In this document: positions 22,310-33,051 of the stretch, one piece after another | Layout: every line of letters starts with the position of its first letter | Numbering within the stretch: the first letter of the stretch is position 1 | Origin: Epiperipatus broadwayi | Lineage: Eukaryota; Onychophora; Udeonychophora; Euonychophora; Peripatidae | Direction of reading: 5' to 3' | Assembly: GCA_028023455.1 (NCBI GenBank) | Contig: JAQFVV010000205.1 | Coordinates: 310,001-374,000 of the forward strand | DNA length: 64,000 bases | The notes under the pieces: model-generated | Databases searched by the model: none | Seen by the model: only the letters and a program-made list of their open reading frames with translations | Told to the model about the DNA's origin: nothing | Translations under genes and position numbers: made by a program

Positions 22310-22720
22310 TTATTAATGTAGATGAAAATTAATTAAATGAAAACTTGGATGAAGTGTTTTTGATTGAAATAGTTTAATATTAAATGGAAATATGCCTACA
22401 TATTTAAAAAAGGATTTTAATAAACTAATTTTATTACTTCTTACATATGGATCTGAAACTTGGATACTTAACAAAAGAGCAACACAGGGACTTCAGATTA
22501 TTGTATGAAGTACGAAGAAATGGAGGATGGGAATTATAAGAAGAGATGGAAATGGAAAAACTTGGTTGAGAGAACAAATAATTATCATTGACTTTACTGG
22601 AAGAATCAGAATGCAATGAGGTTGAGCTGCCATATTGCTAAAAGTGGTAATAATAGATGGAGTCATTGAAACAAGAGACAGCTAGAATTGGTGTATTGTT
22701 AGAAGAGATGATACTAAATA
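22310..22720 (+). pseudogene. RTE-like LINE 3'-end fragment
   Basis: The plus strand reads broken segments equivalent to ITSYIWI...NLDT, QKSNTGTSD, the VERTNNYH segment and KSGNNRWSH, corresponding to the TYGSET(W) to KRLKWRWAGH part of the family. It stops before the IPRDCKRP segment and then runs into unrelated AT-rich DNA. Confidence 0.6.
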
Positions 22721-24050
22721 AACATTTAAGATTTAACAATTTCCTAACACCCTCACATATAGAATTTTGCATTTTCAAATTAGCATTTGTCGGTTTCAAC
22801 TTATGATAATGTAAAAAATCATATACATCAGATATGTGCACCTTGTGTTATTCGATTGAACATCCATTTTCCTTTCAGAAAATGTAATCTTTTTTTTTTA
22901 TAATAAAAAGAGCATATTTTTTTATTTCATTTTCGTTATGGTTTAAATCATCAAGATGCTTGTGAATAAAAACCAGAGGAAAAAAATGAAATTAAAATGT
23001 ATTACCACTTAGTAACATCTAATTGTTCAAGATTCTAATAGATGGAGCTAGAGTAGTGGCTGAGAATATCCTGACTCTGAGAAAGATGAAACTACAGTGC
23101 ATCTCATTGCATCACATCACATTTTTATATTATAATAAGGTAAGCTAAAGAATCAAATGATGTATTGGTATTCTATATTTCTAGCCAATGAAAAAAGACA
23201 CATATAATAAAAAAAATTGAGATTAAGGTAAGACAGTTGCATAAGCAAATTAACTTGGGTTCAAAACTCAATTTTTTTTAAATTTTAGGCTTTCAGCATG
23301 AAGTAAATAAAAGAACAGGGCAAAGAATCATTGAAATAAACTTGTAAATAATGTTGACTTTCTTTTATCAACAACAATCTATTTGTCAATTTTTATTAAA
23401 TGAGTAGATTGGCATTTTGCAAAGTTATTTAAATGATTTTTTCATTCCATTCTGAAGAAAATTTAATTTTTTTAATCCATTTATATAATTAAAGGCATTC
23501 CTTTAACATATACAGATATATTTATTTATTTTCTATTTTTTAATTTATAAAATACTAAATTATTGAAAATAATTTTCGATAAATCATTGAATTTGAAATT
23601 ACAAGAAATGCTGCTAGCATCGATGTCAATAGAAATTAAAAACTTAAGTTTTGCATTAATTTCCACTTTAAACTGTTTGCAATTTCTTAAAAAAATGTAT
23701 TGACATTGAGAATGCATATGTATAAAAGTTTTAACTAGATTGCAAATTGGGAATAAAAACAGAATAAAAGTATATAAAAAAGAGTCAAAGATAATTACCA
23801 AGTGTCTGTGATTCCAAATTTGAATCCAATGTCTTTATTAATAAAAAAAAAATCTAGAAACCATTCTAAGGATGGAAATTAAAATGCATTACCATCTACT
23901 AATCAATAATTTTTCAAGCTCACAATAGATGGCACTAGAGTACAAAGTTGGTTTCCCCCATTAAAATAGATATCCAGAAAAACATCTGTTACTTTCATTA
24001 AATTGAGCAAAGCTTATATGTATGTTGAAACACTGCTAAATATAGAGTGT
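22720..24050. other. AT-rich stretch without a gene
   Basis: Several minus-strand open frames of 60-90 codons have no recognisable domain. At 23040 and 23920 are small blocks (ATAGATGG(A/C)(G/A)CTAGAGTA) related to the short hammerhead-element family. Confidence 0.35.
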
Positions 24051-24059
24051 TTTTCCACC

Positions 24060-24180
24060 ATTTCTTTATCTCTTGGTAGTAAGCCTTAGTAATTACTAGA
24101 TACAATATGATAGTACTTATTGTTGTCCTAGCCAATATCTGCAAGACTAAATTCTAGCTTAGGGTTTTTATCAGCAAAAC
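24060..24180 (-). mobile_element. Degenerate short hammerhead element
   Basis: Left block GTAAGCCTTAGTAATTACTA; on the minus strand the region near 24140-24180 reads CTGATAA, AAACCCTAAGCTA, GAAT, TTAGTCTTG. This aligns with the 2675-type ribozyme but both core boxes are mutated. Inactive. Confidence 0.4.
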
Positions 24181-24779
24181 TTGCCTGTATAATCAATTAC
24201 ATAGTTCAGAATCCATATATTATGGTGTCCTTAATATTTTTAATATAAACACTAGCTATATTCTGCAGCTAGAATTAATATAAACCAATAATATATCACA
24301 AATCTATTATATGACAACAGCTTATTTATTTATGTTCAGCTGTGTACTTTCTTTCTTTCACCACTATGATATAAGTTTTAGTAATTAATAAAATCCAAAT
24401 TCAATATTAGGTGTGTAGGTGATTACAAATTATTTATTTACTTATGTTATGAACATGTCTTGAAATTCTCAAAACTCACAACCAATTCCTATCAAAAAAA
24501 ATAATCATTGTATTAAGTTCACACCTCCTTCCTCTTCACCGCATATCAACTAACACCATAAAGCAGTTATAATAATTTAGATGTTTTCATTTGATATCCA
24601 TTGATTTTAGTCACTATCTATCTATTTATGACTTCTAAAATTGAAAGAAGTATATAGCTAGTTCATTATAAGTTGCAATGTCATGTGATGCACTATTGCT
24701 TCTCCTTTATCCAACTCAGGAATCTCTCAGCCACGATGCCCAGAGAAACCTGTAAGCCACCTTCCCTTCCCTTTCCATT

Positions 24780-25140
24780 CTCCAACTTAAGTTTTTCCTT
24801 TAATCTTCTCTATCCTGTTCCATCCCCATTTTACATCATCATCTTTATCTACACTACGACCTTTATATCTAAATCCCCCATCTTTTTCCAAACCCAACAT
24901 AAAAACAAAGAACCCACTTTCTGTATAATCACTTTGTTTATATTTATTCTTCCACAACTTTATTGGTACCCTTTCTGCATGTAAGCATTTACATTTAATT
25001 AGCTGATGTCTAATATTTTTCATGCCTTCCTTGCATAATTTGCAGACTAAATCACTCACATTTTTCTATTTACATGTATATTCCCTTATTGCTAATGATC
25101 CTGTGCAAGCCTTAAACAGTAAACTACTTTCCTTGTTATT
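24780..25140 (-). pseudogene. LINE-type C-terminal zinc-finger remnant
   Basis: The minus-strand frame beginning near 25140 reads KESSLLFKACTGSLAIREYT, a stop or gap, then SDLVCKLCKEGMKNIRHQL followed by IKCKCLHAER. C-x2-C followed by H and C (C-L-C...R-H-x4-C) is the cysteine/histidine cluster found at the C-terminus of many LINE reverse transcriptases. The open part is 90 codons (24787-25059) and then loses similarity. The plus-strand open frame over the same bases is a shadow. Which LINE clade it belongs to is unclear; it is not the RTE-like family seen elsewhere here. Confidence 0.5.
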
Positions 25141-25592
25141 ATTGTAAATTAACTCACTCCCAATATTCTATTTACTTCTATATATATTTAAACTCTTTTT
25201 ATTCTCCATACTTTCTTAGTTTTGCCATCTAGTGTAAGATTAAGTTATTAGTAGAAGTCACATGATAATACTAAAAAAATTCCTATCCAAAGCTGTCTTA
25301 TCTTTATTTTCAAATTAATTTCTATTGTTTAGCTTTTAGAGTTTTGATGGGAATCTACTGAATTCAAATCTAATACAGCTTTCCTTCAGCAGTCCTCATT
25401 TGCTCTTTTTTTACTATTAAGTTAGTAGCTGAAATTTAAAAACATATTTTGAATCTGAATCAATTTGCTTGCTTAGTTATATAAATCTGACACCATTTCA
25501 ATAACCATATATATATTTGGTGATCAATTTTTATGATCCAGTTTTTATTAGCTCAGCCAGAATTCTTATAGCTATAGCAAAAAATCACGATA

Positions 25593-25724
25593 TTAAACAA
25601 GGCAAAACTCTCCATATAGTAGTGCTACCCTGTGCCAACCAGAGTAATCAATGGATGTCTTTCCATTGATTACTCTGGTTGGCACAGGGTGGTACTACTA
25701 TATGGAGAGTTTTGCCTTGTTTAA
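25593..25724. repeat. Hairpin with 63-bp arms
   Basis: Arms 25593-25655 and 25662-25724 are inverted complements with only two differences around a 6-base loop TGTCTT. Each arm reads AAACAAGGCAAAACTCTCCA on its outer side and CAGAGTAATCAATGGA on its inner side. The same block forms the ends of the element at 50.7-50.95 kb, so this looks like a fold-back derivative of that family with its middle lost. Confidence 0.93.
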
Positions 25725-25729
25725 TAACA

Positions 25730-26210
25730 ATTATGTGCTAGTATAAGAGATGGTGATCACATGATCATATGATATTTTGCACCCACATGACTTTTAAGTA
25801 GCAAATTTATTTGTCCTATTTCATTCTGACACCTTGTGTAAGTTTGAACAATCTATAGATGCCAGATGGTAGCTCTTAATTAATTCCCAACCCACAAGAT
25901 GGCAGCAAAGTGGAATAGGATAAATAGAGCTACTACTAAAAAGTAAAGATAGGTGAAGATCATGTGATGTCTATTTGGTGTAACACTAATTTATTATTTT
26001 ATTTATGATACTTGTCTTTAATGCAAAATAACTTTAGTTAAAAAAATTTAAGTCTATAACTTGTTTAGTTACTCATTTGAGTTTGAAAAGCTGAAGTGTA
26101 TAAAATAGCTGCCTGCCATTTCTATATTTCTTTTTTAATATTTATTTATTACTATCAAAACATTTCTCTGCATCTTTTTTGTGTAATCTCTATTTTCTTA
26201 AATATATATA
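25730..26210. other. AT-rich stretch with one short-element fragment
   Basis: CACCTTGTGTAAGTTTGAAC and ATCTATAGATGCCAGATGG (25830-25870) match the short hammerhead-element family. Nothing else is recognised. Confidence 0.35.
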
Positions 26211-26366
26211 ATATTCAAATTTTTATATATTAAATACAGTAATATTCATATAAATCTAAGTTATTTTATTAGAAGTCTTTCATCTATATTAATTTGTAGT
26301 CTTTGTTAACTATATAATGTTGAATAATCAAAATGAAACATCATTTCATAATTCCCATAATTCAAT

Positions 26367-26762
26367 TCAGTTCTCCCACAATTCTTTTATTTTAATGTTT
26401 GATGATTGAAGATTCATTAACATTTGACAATTTTTTGAAATTAATAAACCATCTTTTATTTTATATTTATTGGGGCAAAGTTCAATTTGTATAATTTTTA
26501 TGTTTTTATAATCAAATTTAAATCTGTATTTACAAGTTTTATTAGGATTGAATATAACATATGATGAAGATTTATTTGTATCTTGTCTTGATTGTTTATT
26601 TTTTTGAACTCTTATATAAAAGTATATGTTCTTTTTTTCTTTTTCTAAAGTACATTTAGATTGCCCGATATATTGTAAGCCACATCTACATATTAATTTG
26701 TATATAATACAATTTTGATTAAAACTTAATACAAATAGATTAATTAATAACTCTAAAAGCAA
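26367..26762 (-). pseudogene. PLE GIY-YIG endonuclease remnant, left arm
   Basis: The open frame of 131 codons contains CIIYKLICRC-GLQYIGQS-KCTLEKEKK. This is the GIY-YIG start (IYK...YIG) with its spacing, though the first motif has drifted and the downstream conserved Arg is displaced. The rest (VQKNKQSR...YRFKFDYKNIKIIQIELCP...LISKNCQMLMN...KELWEN) follows the C-terminal PLE endonuclease. The RT domain is absent, so this is a 5'-truncated copy. The frame has stayed open but lacks a credible start; I treat it as a remnant. Confidence 0.7.
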
Positions 26763-26783
26763 AAATTTAAGTTTTAATCAAAA

Positions 26784-27104
26784 TTGTATTGCTTACAATA
26801 TAACGGGCAATCTAAATGTACATTAGAAAAAAGAATAAAACAACATACAGTTTTATATAAAAGAGTTCAAAAAGTTAAACAATCAGGAAAAGATGAAAAT
26901 AAACCTTCATCATCTGTTATATTTGATCATAATAAAACTTATAAATATGGATTTAAATTTGATTATAAAAACATAAAAATTATACCAATTAAACTTTGCT
27001 ACAATAAACTTAAAATAAAAGAGGCTATTTTAATTTTTAAAAATCAAATGTTAATGAATTGTCAACCATCAGTCATTAAAATAACAGAATTGTGGGAAAA
27101 CTGA
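26784..27104 (+). pseudogene. PLE GIY-YIG endonuclease remnant, right arm
   Basis: The frame of 106 codons is the mirror partner of the left-arm remnant: LQYNGQSKCTLEKRIKQH. Here the YIG is changed to YNG, but the conserved LEKR(I)xQH that follows (Arg and His of the GIY-YIG fold) is better preserved than in the left arm. It ends with the same KITELWEN and a stop. It starts inside the domain, so the IY half is missing. Comparing the two arms should reveal the ancestral sequence; neither is functional. Confidence 0.7.
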
Positions 27105-27409
27105 ATTGAATTATGGGAGTTATGGAATGATGTCTCACTTTAATTATTCAAATATAGTTGACAAAGGCTACAAGGAATATAATTGAAAGTATTTCTAATA
27201 AAATAACCTTAACTTATATGAATATTACTGTATTTAATATATATAAATTTGAATATTACATATATTTTGGAAAGAATAGAGACATCAAATGTACTGAAGA
27301 CTTTCTCTGCTTCGAAAGTCAAACATTTTAAAAAGGAGGAGGAAAAGGTATATAAAACCTTGTAGTTTATTACATATTTTTTTGTTTTGTAAGAGTGCAT
27401 GATATTCAT

Positions 27410-27835
27410 CACCATCATCACCAACCATTATCAATCCACTGCAGGATGAAGGTCTCTCCAAGTTCAATCCATCTTTTCCTATCTTTAGCTTCTCTCCTCC
27501 ACATCACCACTGCACACTTTCTTATTTCATCCACCCATCTCACATGTGGTCTTTTCTGGGTCTTTTACAATCTCTTGGCATCCAGCTTAAAATTTCAATT
27601 GTCCATCTATTATCATCTCTTCTAGCAATATGTCCAGCCCAACTCCACTTCAGTCCTTTAAATTTTTTCAATGAGGTCAGTAACACCTGTTTGTTCTCTT
27701 ACCCATAACATTGCGCTTTCAATGTCTTCTTGTTACTCCCAGCATGTATCTCTCCATACTTCTTTGAGTGGTCTAAAGTCTCTGTATTGCTCTTTTATTA
27801 AGTATTCTAGTCTCAGATCCATACGTAAGCACACA
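27410..27835 (-). pseudogene. RTE-like LINE 3'-end fragment
   Basis: The minus strand is the best C-terminal LINE copy after 8.7 kb. In order it reads TYGSETRILNKRAIQR, a MERYMLGVTRRH segment, VELGWTYC, LDAKRL, RPHVRWVDEIRKCAV (about 27530-27560), VMWRREAKDRKRWIELGET and FILQWIDNG (about 27430-27475). There are two or three frameshifts or stops. It is 5'-truncated and oriented opposite to the copies at 7.5, 8.7, 18 and 22.3 kb. Confidence 0.8.
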
Positions 27836-27839
27836 CCCA

Positions 27840-29240
27840 ACCAGAATTTAAAATTATGTAATTTTACTTTCAAAAGATTTTAGTTAAGATAATTTCATTT
27901 CATCTTGATTTAAAAACTATTGTGATTAAAACCAACTAAAATTTTATTTTAAAAGCTGAGACTGGTTTTCTAATTAATTAAAAATTTAAATGGTATTTAA
28001 AAAGAAAAGGAGTAAGAAACTGGTCCCGGTTAGATTTTTAATTAAGATTTGGTGGGAGATAAAAATAGAATATTAAAGCTCTGGTTTTTTTTTCATTGCA
28101 TCTTATATTTGCTATTTTATAATTGTGGATTGCTGATGATTTATTTTTGCTAATTGGGAATTGCAAATTGCCAATTGCTAATTGCAGACTGCTAATAGAT
28201 AACTGTTAAAGAAACCATCAGAAAAGAGAAAAGCTCATCCAGTTGATATTCTATACATTTCTATCTTGAAAACTGACTTTCAAAAAAGAAGAGAATACGA
28301 TTATTACTGAAGATAGTGACCATCAATTCGGAATGCAAAAGTTGCTAGCCTCAAGAAAAAGATCATAAGTATGTTGTGCTAAAACCATTCTACGACAAAC
28401 CATGGAGTTCTACAATTGTATCATCATTAACATGTTCTAATTTCCTAGTTCAAAATTGATTCTAAGATTGGCCTTCCAACTCCATCATCAGTTTACTGGA
28501 GATTCAAAACAACAGGGGTGTACACTTGCTGGAACTAAACCTTACACATACTGTGGGAATAAATCTGAAGAGAATATTGAAACCTCAAAAGTAACAGAAT
28601 ATTCTTATATTTTAACCAGGTCTTTAGTCTCAACTTGATGCTTAAAGAAAAAGAAAAAAAAGAACAGACGATAAGCTTATTTATAGAAGTTTAGATACTA
28701 TTAATCGATTTATAAATATTTCTTTTATTATATGTATTTTTTTTTATGAAATCGATAAATTGTAGTGAATAAATTCAAGAGCTTATATTTTATTGCTTTG
28801 TCTGAGAGTGTATTGTCAGTTGATATTTTATACTCATTTTTTTTAATATTATTTGTTGATAAAAGCTTTGGCAGATAATGGTCATTTTCCTTTTTAGATT
28901 ACTTGGCCCCTTTTATTTGAAATTAATTTAGTTTAACATGTGTGTGTTTCCTGAAGACTGTAGATCTTTTGGCTGGTGATTTATCCATTATGTAATTATG
29001 TTTTTCTTGTATGTAGAGCATGAGATTTGGGTTTTATTATATTTAAATTTAATAAAATCATAATCTTTTCTCTTTGCTTGTATGAAAGTAACTTTAAGGG
29101 CTGTATAATAAATACGAGCCCTTATGAGTGTTTAAAGGGCATAGGACATCCTTCTTTTGATTCTGATGTCTTTCTGGTTAAGGAACAAATGCTCTTCCCT
29201 GTTTATGAACTTCCGTTCAAGATTGCCTCTACTAAAAATC
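27840..29240. other. AT-rich stretch without a recognised gene
   Basis: At 28120-28200 short AATTGC-type motifs recur irregularly. At 28456-28638 an open frame of 60 codons and at 29027-29248 one of 73 codons have no recognisable domain. The end of the second runs into the inverted-pair repeat also seen at 47.6 kb. Confidence 0.35.
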
Positions 29241-29244
29241 TCTA

Positions 29245-29325
29245 TTAAGTGAAATCATTGGTTGTGTTTTAGAGTTTATTTTTTAGCTAGTCTGGTTGAG
29301 TTGTGAATTTGGAGAAATTTTGATT
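29245..29325 (+). repeat. Copy of the AGTGAAACCATTGGTTGTG repeat
   Basis: AAGTGAAATCATTGGTTGTG and TAGTCTGGTTGAGTTGTGAA match the arms at 47364-47462 and 47580-47680. The upstream half (the CTGC/GCAG stem) is missing here. Confidence 0.55.
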
Positions 29326-29329
29326 TTAT

Positions 29330-30010
29330 ATATATATATATATATGATATATTCTTTCAGATTCATCTGGTATGATTTTTATTATAAATATACCAATGTT
29401 TCAGTTTGATCACACAAGCTATCAACAGGGTGATGAATTAAATTCTATAAAGATGGTTGTAGAGGTGTGCTGTAAACACTGATTTATAATAATATTAAGA
29501 AAAAAATAAGACACATAAAATTGAAAAATCAGAAACAATTCAGATTAATGTGTTTTAACAATTCTTCCAAATAGGAGAAACTTTGAATGACTTATTATGT
29601 TTGTTGACACAATGTTTATTGATTCAGATAGACAATATTGGTTTCTCAAATACCATGACATTATTCAGACTTGACATTCTCCACTAATGTAAGGTTATAT
29701 AAGTCATTGAAATACTCAAAAGACTAAATTATATCAACAAACATGATGCATGCAAACTTCATCCTCTTTGGAAAAATTAATTAAAAACACATCATTACGA
29801 ATAGTTTCTGACTTTTATTATATTTTTTAATTTTATATACCTGTCTTTTTTCTATTGGTGGAATTTTAAAATTGTTATACATCAATGTTTGCAGCACCTC
29901 TACAACCATTTTTATAGTATTCTATTCATCATCAATCAATGGTTTATATGATCAGGCCAAAGTGTCGATATAATTATAATAAAAATTCTACACAGATGAA
30001 CCCAGAAAAT
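29330..30010. mobile_element. Inverted pair of decayed PLE 3' ends, 3' ends outward
   Basis: The left end (29360-29480, minus strand) and right end (29890-30010, plus strand) both carry the sequence near TGCAGCACCTCTACAACCAT, followed by a region that at 44.3 kb surrounds a GTCGAAAC box, then the CAGATGAACCCA(C/G)(A/G)AAAATATATC tail. The middle holds scraps of the GIY-YIG C-terminus (compare AAATTTCATCCTCTTTGGAAA with 44.2 kb). Heavily mutated; no open frame. Confidence 0.55.
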
Positions 30011-30723
30011 ATATCATTTATATCTGTAACTCATTAAAATCTTTGTACAAATATATATGACCTTGTGTGCATTTCTATAAATTTGCCTTAATTGGGTTGC
30101 GTTTATACACTTTTATTTAATTTACTCTGTTTTTTGACTATCTGTAAAATCTTGTAATTTATTTTCATCCAATTCTCAATTTCTGATCTAATTGATACTT
30201 TGCATAAACATGGATTCTTAATGCCAATACATTTATTAAAATTTTGCAAATAATTTTAGCAAAAAAAAAGTAGGCAAAAATTTAAATGTTTAATTTTGCA
30301 TGAGATTGGATAACCTTTAAAATACAACCATCTAGCAATTTTATATTGTATATAAATATTCTTCATTGAAATTTCTGAAACTATATAGAATTAAAAAGTA
30401 AAAAAATATTTTAAAAATTTAAAGAAACGCTTTTATTTGCAAAACTGCACTAAATATGAAAAAAATATCTCGCTTTCTCAAATAAAACAATCCGACACTC
30501 ATACTTAGAAATTCCCAAGACGAAATGCCAAAAAATTATTTAAAGAAATTTACAACTAATGCTTACTAAGAATAGTTGGAATTGACTCAAGAAATTGTGA
30601 AATCCAAAGAAAATATATATTTTTACTTTTAAGTACATTTATATGTATAAAAGCATTTCTAAAAAATATCTATATATATAATTATGAAGGAATTTGATCT
30701 CAGTATAGACAATATATATATAT
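30010..30723. other. AT-rich stretch without a gene
   Basis: Nothing recognised. The last bases are ATATATAT, the target into which the LTR element inserted. Confidence 0.4.
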
Positions 30724-32046
30724 TGTGACAGTCAGATGATGTATGTTGATTTAACCCAGTTCGAATACTAGGCAAAAGTACCTTGAGGCCACCCATATGC
30801 GAGATATTAAACCAAGAATACTATGACCTCTGCCCTATTCGTCTAGTCTCGAAGCTATCATGAACCGAACAACACTATCTGAGACACGCATAGATATTTT
30901 CTTACCGAGTCACGAGCTTAGCATCAGCAGGAGACATGGACAGAACCACCTATGGAGCTAAATAGTTAAATGTGCAAAAATACTTAGAAATATGTGTTTT
31001 GCGTGCCTGGATCATTTAAAAGTAAAACAAAGCATTGAAAGATAACTAGCAAACTCAAGCTTTTTAGTTAAATAAATATCTTTAATAAATGACATTTGAA
31101 ATATTATTAATAATTTAATGGCCTTCGCTATTCCCCGAAATTAATGAATAACTAATGAGACAATGAAAACCAGATTAATATGCTTGCGGTCTAAATCTTT
31201 CCTTCCCAGTTTTATTAAACATTGTCAACTCGAATCTGTTCGATAAAGTGCAATAATAAAAATCTTTCGCAAAGCAGTTTCTAATTGCTTTGCGCTAAAA
31301 CAGAGTTTAAAATGATTTAAGATGTATATCGCTAAATCTGACATATGTAAGAAGCTAATGGCGGACAAAAGAAGCGTTATCGAGGAGATCAAGTTGGCAA
31401 ACAAAAAAGGAAACTTACTCGTACTAAATTTTACAAGTATGAATAAAACTGGAAAGGGATTTTTATATGAACAATTAACTAATAAACTTAACCGCAATAG
31501 AATTAAAATATTTACACATGGGAGTAATGAAGAATAGCGAAGGAAAAAGGGTTAAATATCTAGATAGATGATCACATATACATATATCTAACTAGTCTAA
31601 TAAAAATAGTTACATTATAAATATCATTAAACACACATTTCATAAATATTCAAGGAAGCAATTATAAAAAGTATGGACAAAAAGGGTAGCATAATAAATA
31701 GTTCATGAGGAGAGATATGATTACCGTCCTTATTCCTTGGTCATGTTCCATCGACGGGCGTAGCTTGATCCGTCTGATGAGAGGTGTTTGTCCGGACAAA
31801 AAAAGTGGAAATCGGTAGCATGGTTTCACAAAAAGTCCTCCCAACACGGCACAGAGTTCAGATGACGATTGAGTAAATACTACGGCATTTTTCTGGTATT
31901 GAGGAACCCTCGGCGGTAGACAAAGTTATTTATTTGCCTAGCCAAGCATGGTAGACTCCATCGAATTCATATAATAAAATCACAACAGGCAACAGCAAAA
32001 TTTCTAAAGTTCTCCACAGAGCAATCTGACAGCCCGCAAGAATACT

Positions 32047-32175
32047 CTGAATGAATAATCTTTTCCAAAAGGAAAATCTGAATGACTGATCTTTTCCAAA
32101 AGGAAAATCTGAATGAACTTTTTCCAAAAGGAAACTCTGATTGACTTGTTCCAAAAGGCAACTCTGATTGCCTAA
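32047..32175. repeat. Tandem palindromic repeats in the 3' LTR
   Basis: Four to five ~30-bp units, each with TTTTCCAAAAGGAAAA-type palindrome followed by TCTGAATGA or TCTGATTG. Each unit can form a small hairpin. The same array is in the other LTR (38133-38262). It lies in what would be the U3/R side; enhancer or packaging roles are possible but unproven. Confidence 0.8.
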
Positions 32176-32762
32176 TCTTTTGTTCTCCCTTTTATTTATA
32201 CCCTCTCTGTCAGCTACCTTCTATTGTTTGTATGATCTGAGATCTTGATAAGCCTCCCCATGCTCCTTTGTTTCAAAGTAACACCTTCTAAAAATAACTT
32301 TTACTTTTTTACTCTAAATTTCTTTCTTTAAACTTTGGGATTTTATTAATTAAAAAAAGAAAGAGAAGGCCATCTTTAATTTGACTTGAATGGGCTTAAC
32401 TAATTAAAAATATACATTCTTTTAGAAAATGTTGGTGGGCTTATCTCAAAATCAAATCATACTAAATATTTGAACAAAAAGTAAAATACATTCTTATTTC
32501 TTTTAATAATATAAGCATTTGATTTCAGCAGAATTTTGCATTAACTCATATATATATGCTTGATGTATATATATGTTTGACTAAACGGTTTTCACAAGTA
32601 ATATTTTTAACAGCACTTTAATGTTACAATGGAATTTATTTAAAAGAAAATATTTAAAAGCAAATACAAATTTAATAAACGTAATTAATTTTAGCTGTAA
32701 TGCAAAACCCTGCTGATATTGGACTATAAACTTAATTTAGGTTTACAATATTAATCAAGTTT

Positions 32763-32808
32763 ATAGGAAGATGTGAAGCATGGATTGGACTTCAGATCCA
32801 TTGCTTCA
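32763..32808. repeat. 46-bp hairpin sequence, LTR copy
   Basis: ATAGGAAGATGTGAAGCATG followed by a segment ending ATCCATTGCTTCA. TGAAGCATGGAT pairs with ATCCA(T)TGCTTCA around a 10-base loop. An apparently identical 46-bp block lies at 43695-43740. Confidence 0.75.
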
Positions 32809-32947
32809 TTTCCCAATAGTTAGTGAGCAAAAAAAAAATGTTTAAAAAAAAATGCTGTTGCTTCAGGTCAGAGGTAAGAATTTGTGCCAGGTGAGTTCAA
32901 GCCTACTCTTTATTTGGTGTAAAATTTAACTTGTTACTGACTAACAG

Positions 32948-32962
32948 TTTTTCTTTCTTTTA
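32948..32962 (-). other. Candidate polypurine tract
   Basis: On the minus strand the bases before the proposed 3' LTR read TAAAAGAAAGAAAAA and are followed by C-TGTTAG, the LTR start. This is the expected position for plus-strand priming. Confidence 0.5.
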
Positions 32963-33051
32963 CTAAATAACTAACAGTTTATCCATAATTCAATCTGCTA
33001 TATCTTAAAACGAGTCCGTGTTGTTTTAATCTAACAAGTTATGTATCTATT

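Larger units (their letters stand above)
26216..27262. mobile_element. Palindromic pair of PLE copies, 5' ends facing
   Basis: The left arm (26216-26726) and right arm (26768-27262) are inverted copies of one Penelope-like sequence around a 41-bp spacer. Each carries a GIY-YIG coding remnant and then the same 3' non-coding sequence, extending outwards through AATTGTGGGA to AATATTACTGTATTTAATAT. The arms have diverged by many substitutions and small indels. The outward-facing 3' ends and truncated 5' ends suggest one insertion event that produced an inverted dimer. Confidence 0.75.
30724..32946 (-). repeat. 3' LTR (left copy)
   Basis: Starts TGTGACAG on the plus strand; the matching right copy is readable as far as 32758. 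The inner end is inferred: CTAACA at 32941-32946 gives a TG...CA terminus directly next to a purine-rich tract (on the minus strand). If right, the LTR is 2,223 bp. It contains a tandem hairpin repeat (32047-32175) and, at 32763-32808, a 46-bp hairpin sequence also found at 43695. Short open frames inside it (for example 31322-31537, plus) have no known domain; that frame is broken by an indel in the other LTR. Confidence 0.78.

Noticed and set aside
24673-24984. 103-codon plus-strand open frame with hydrophobic, proline-rich translation
   Set aside because: It is the shadow of the minus-strand zinc-finger remnant; no signal peptide or domain pattern supports it.
28128-28200. GCTGATGATT near an AATTGC-rich patch
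   Set aside because: No GAAA box and no complementary flanks; simple local repetition.
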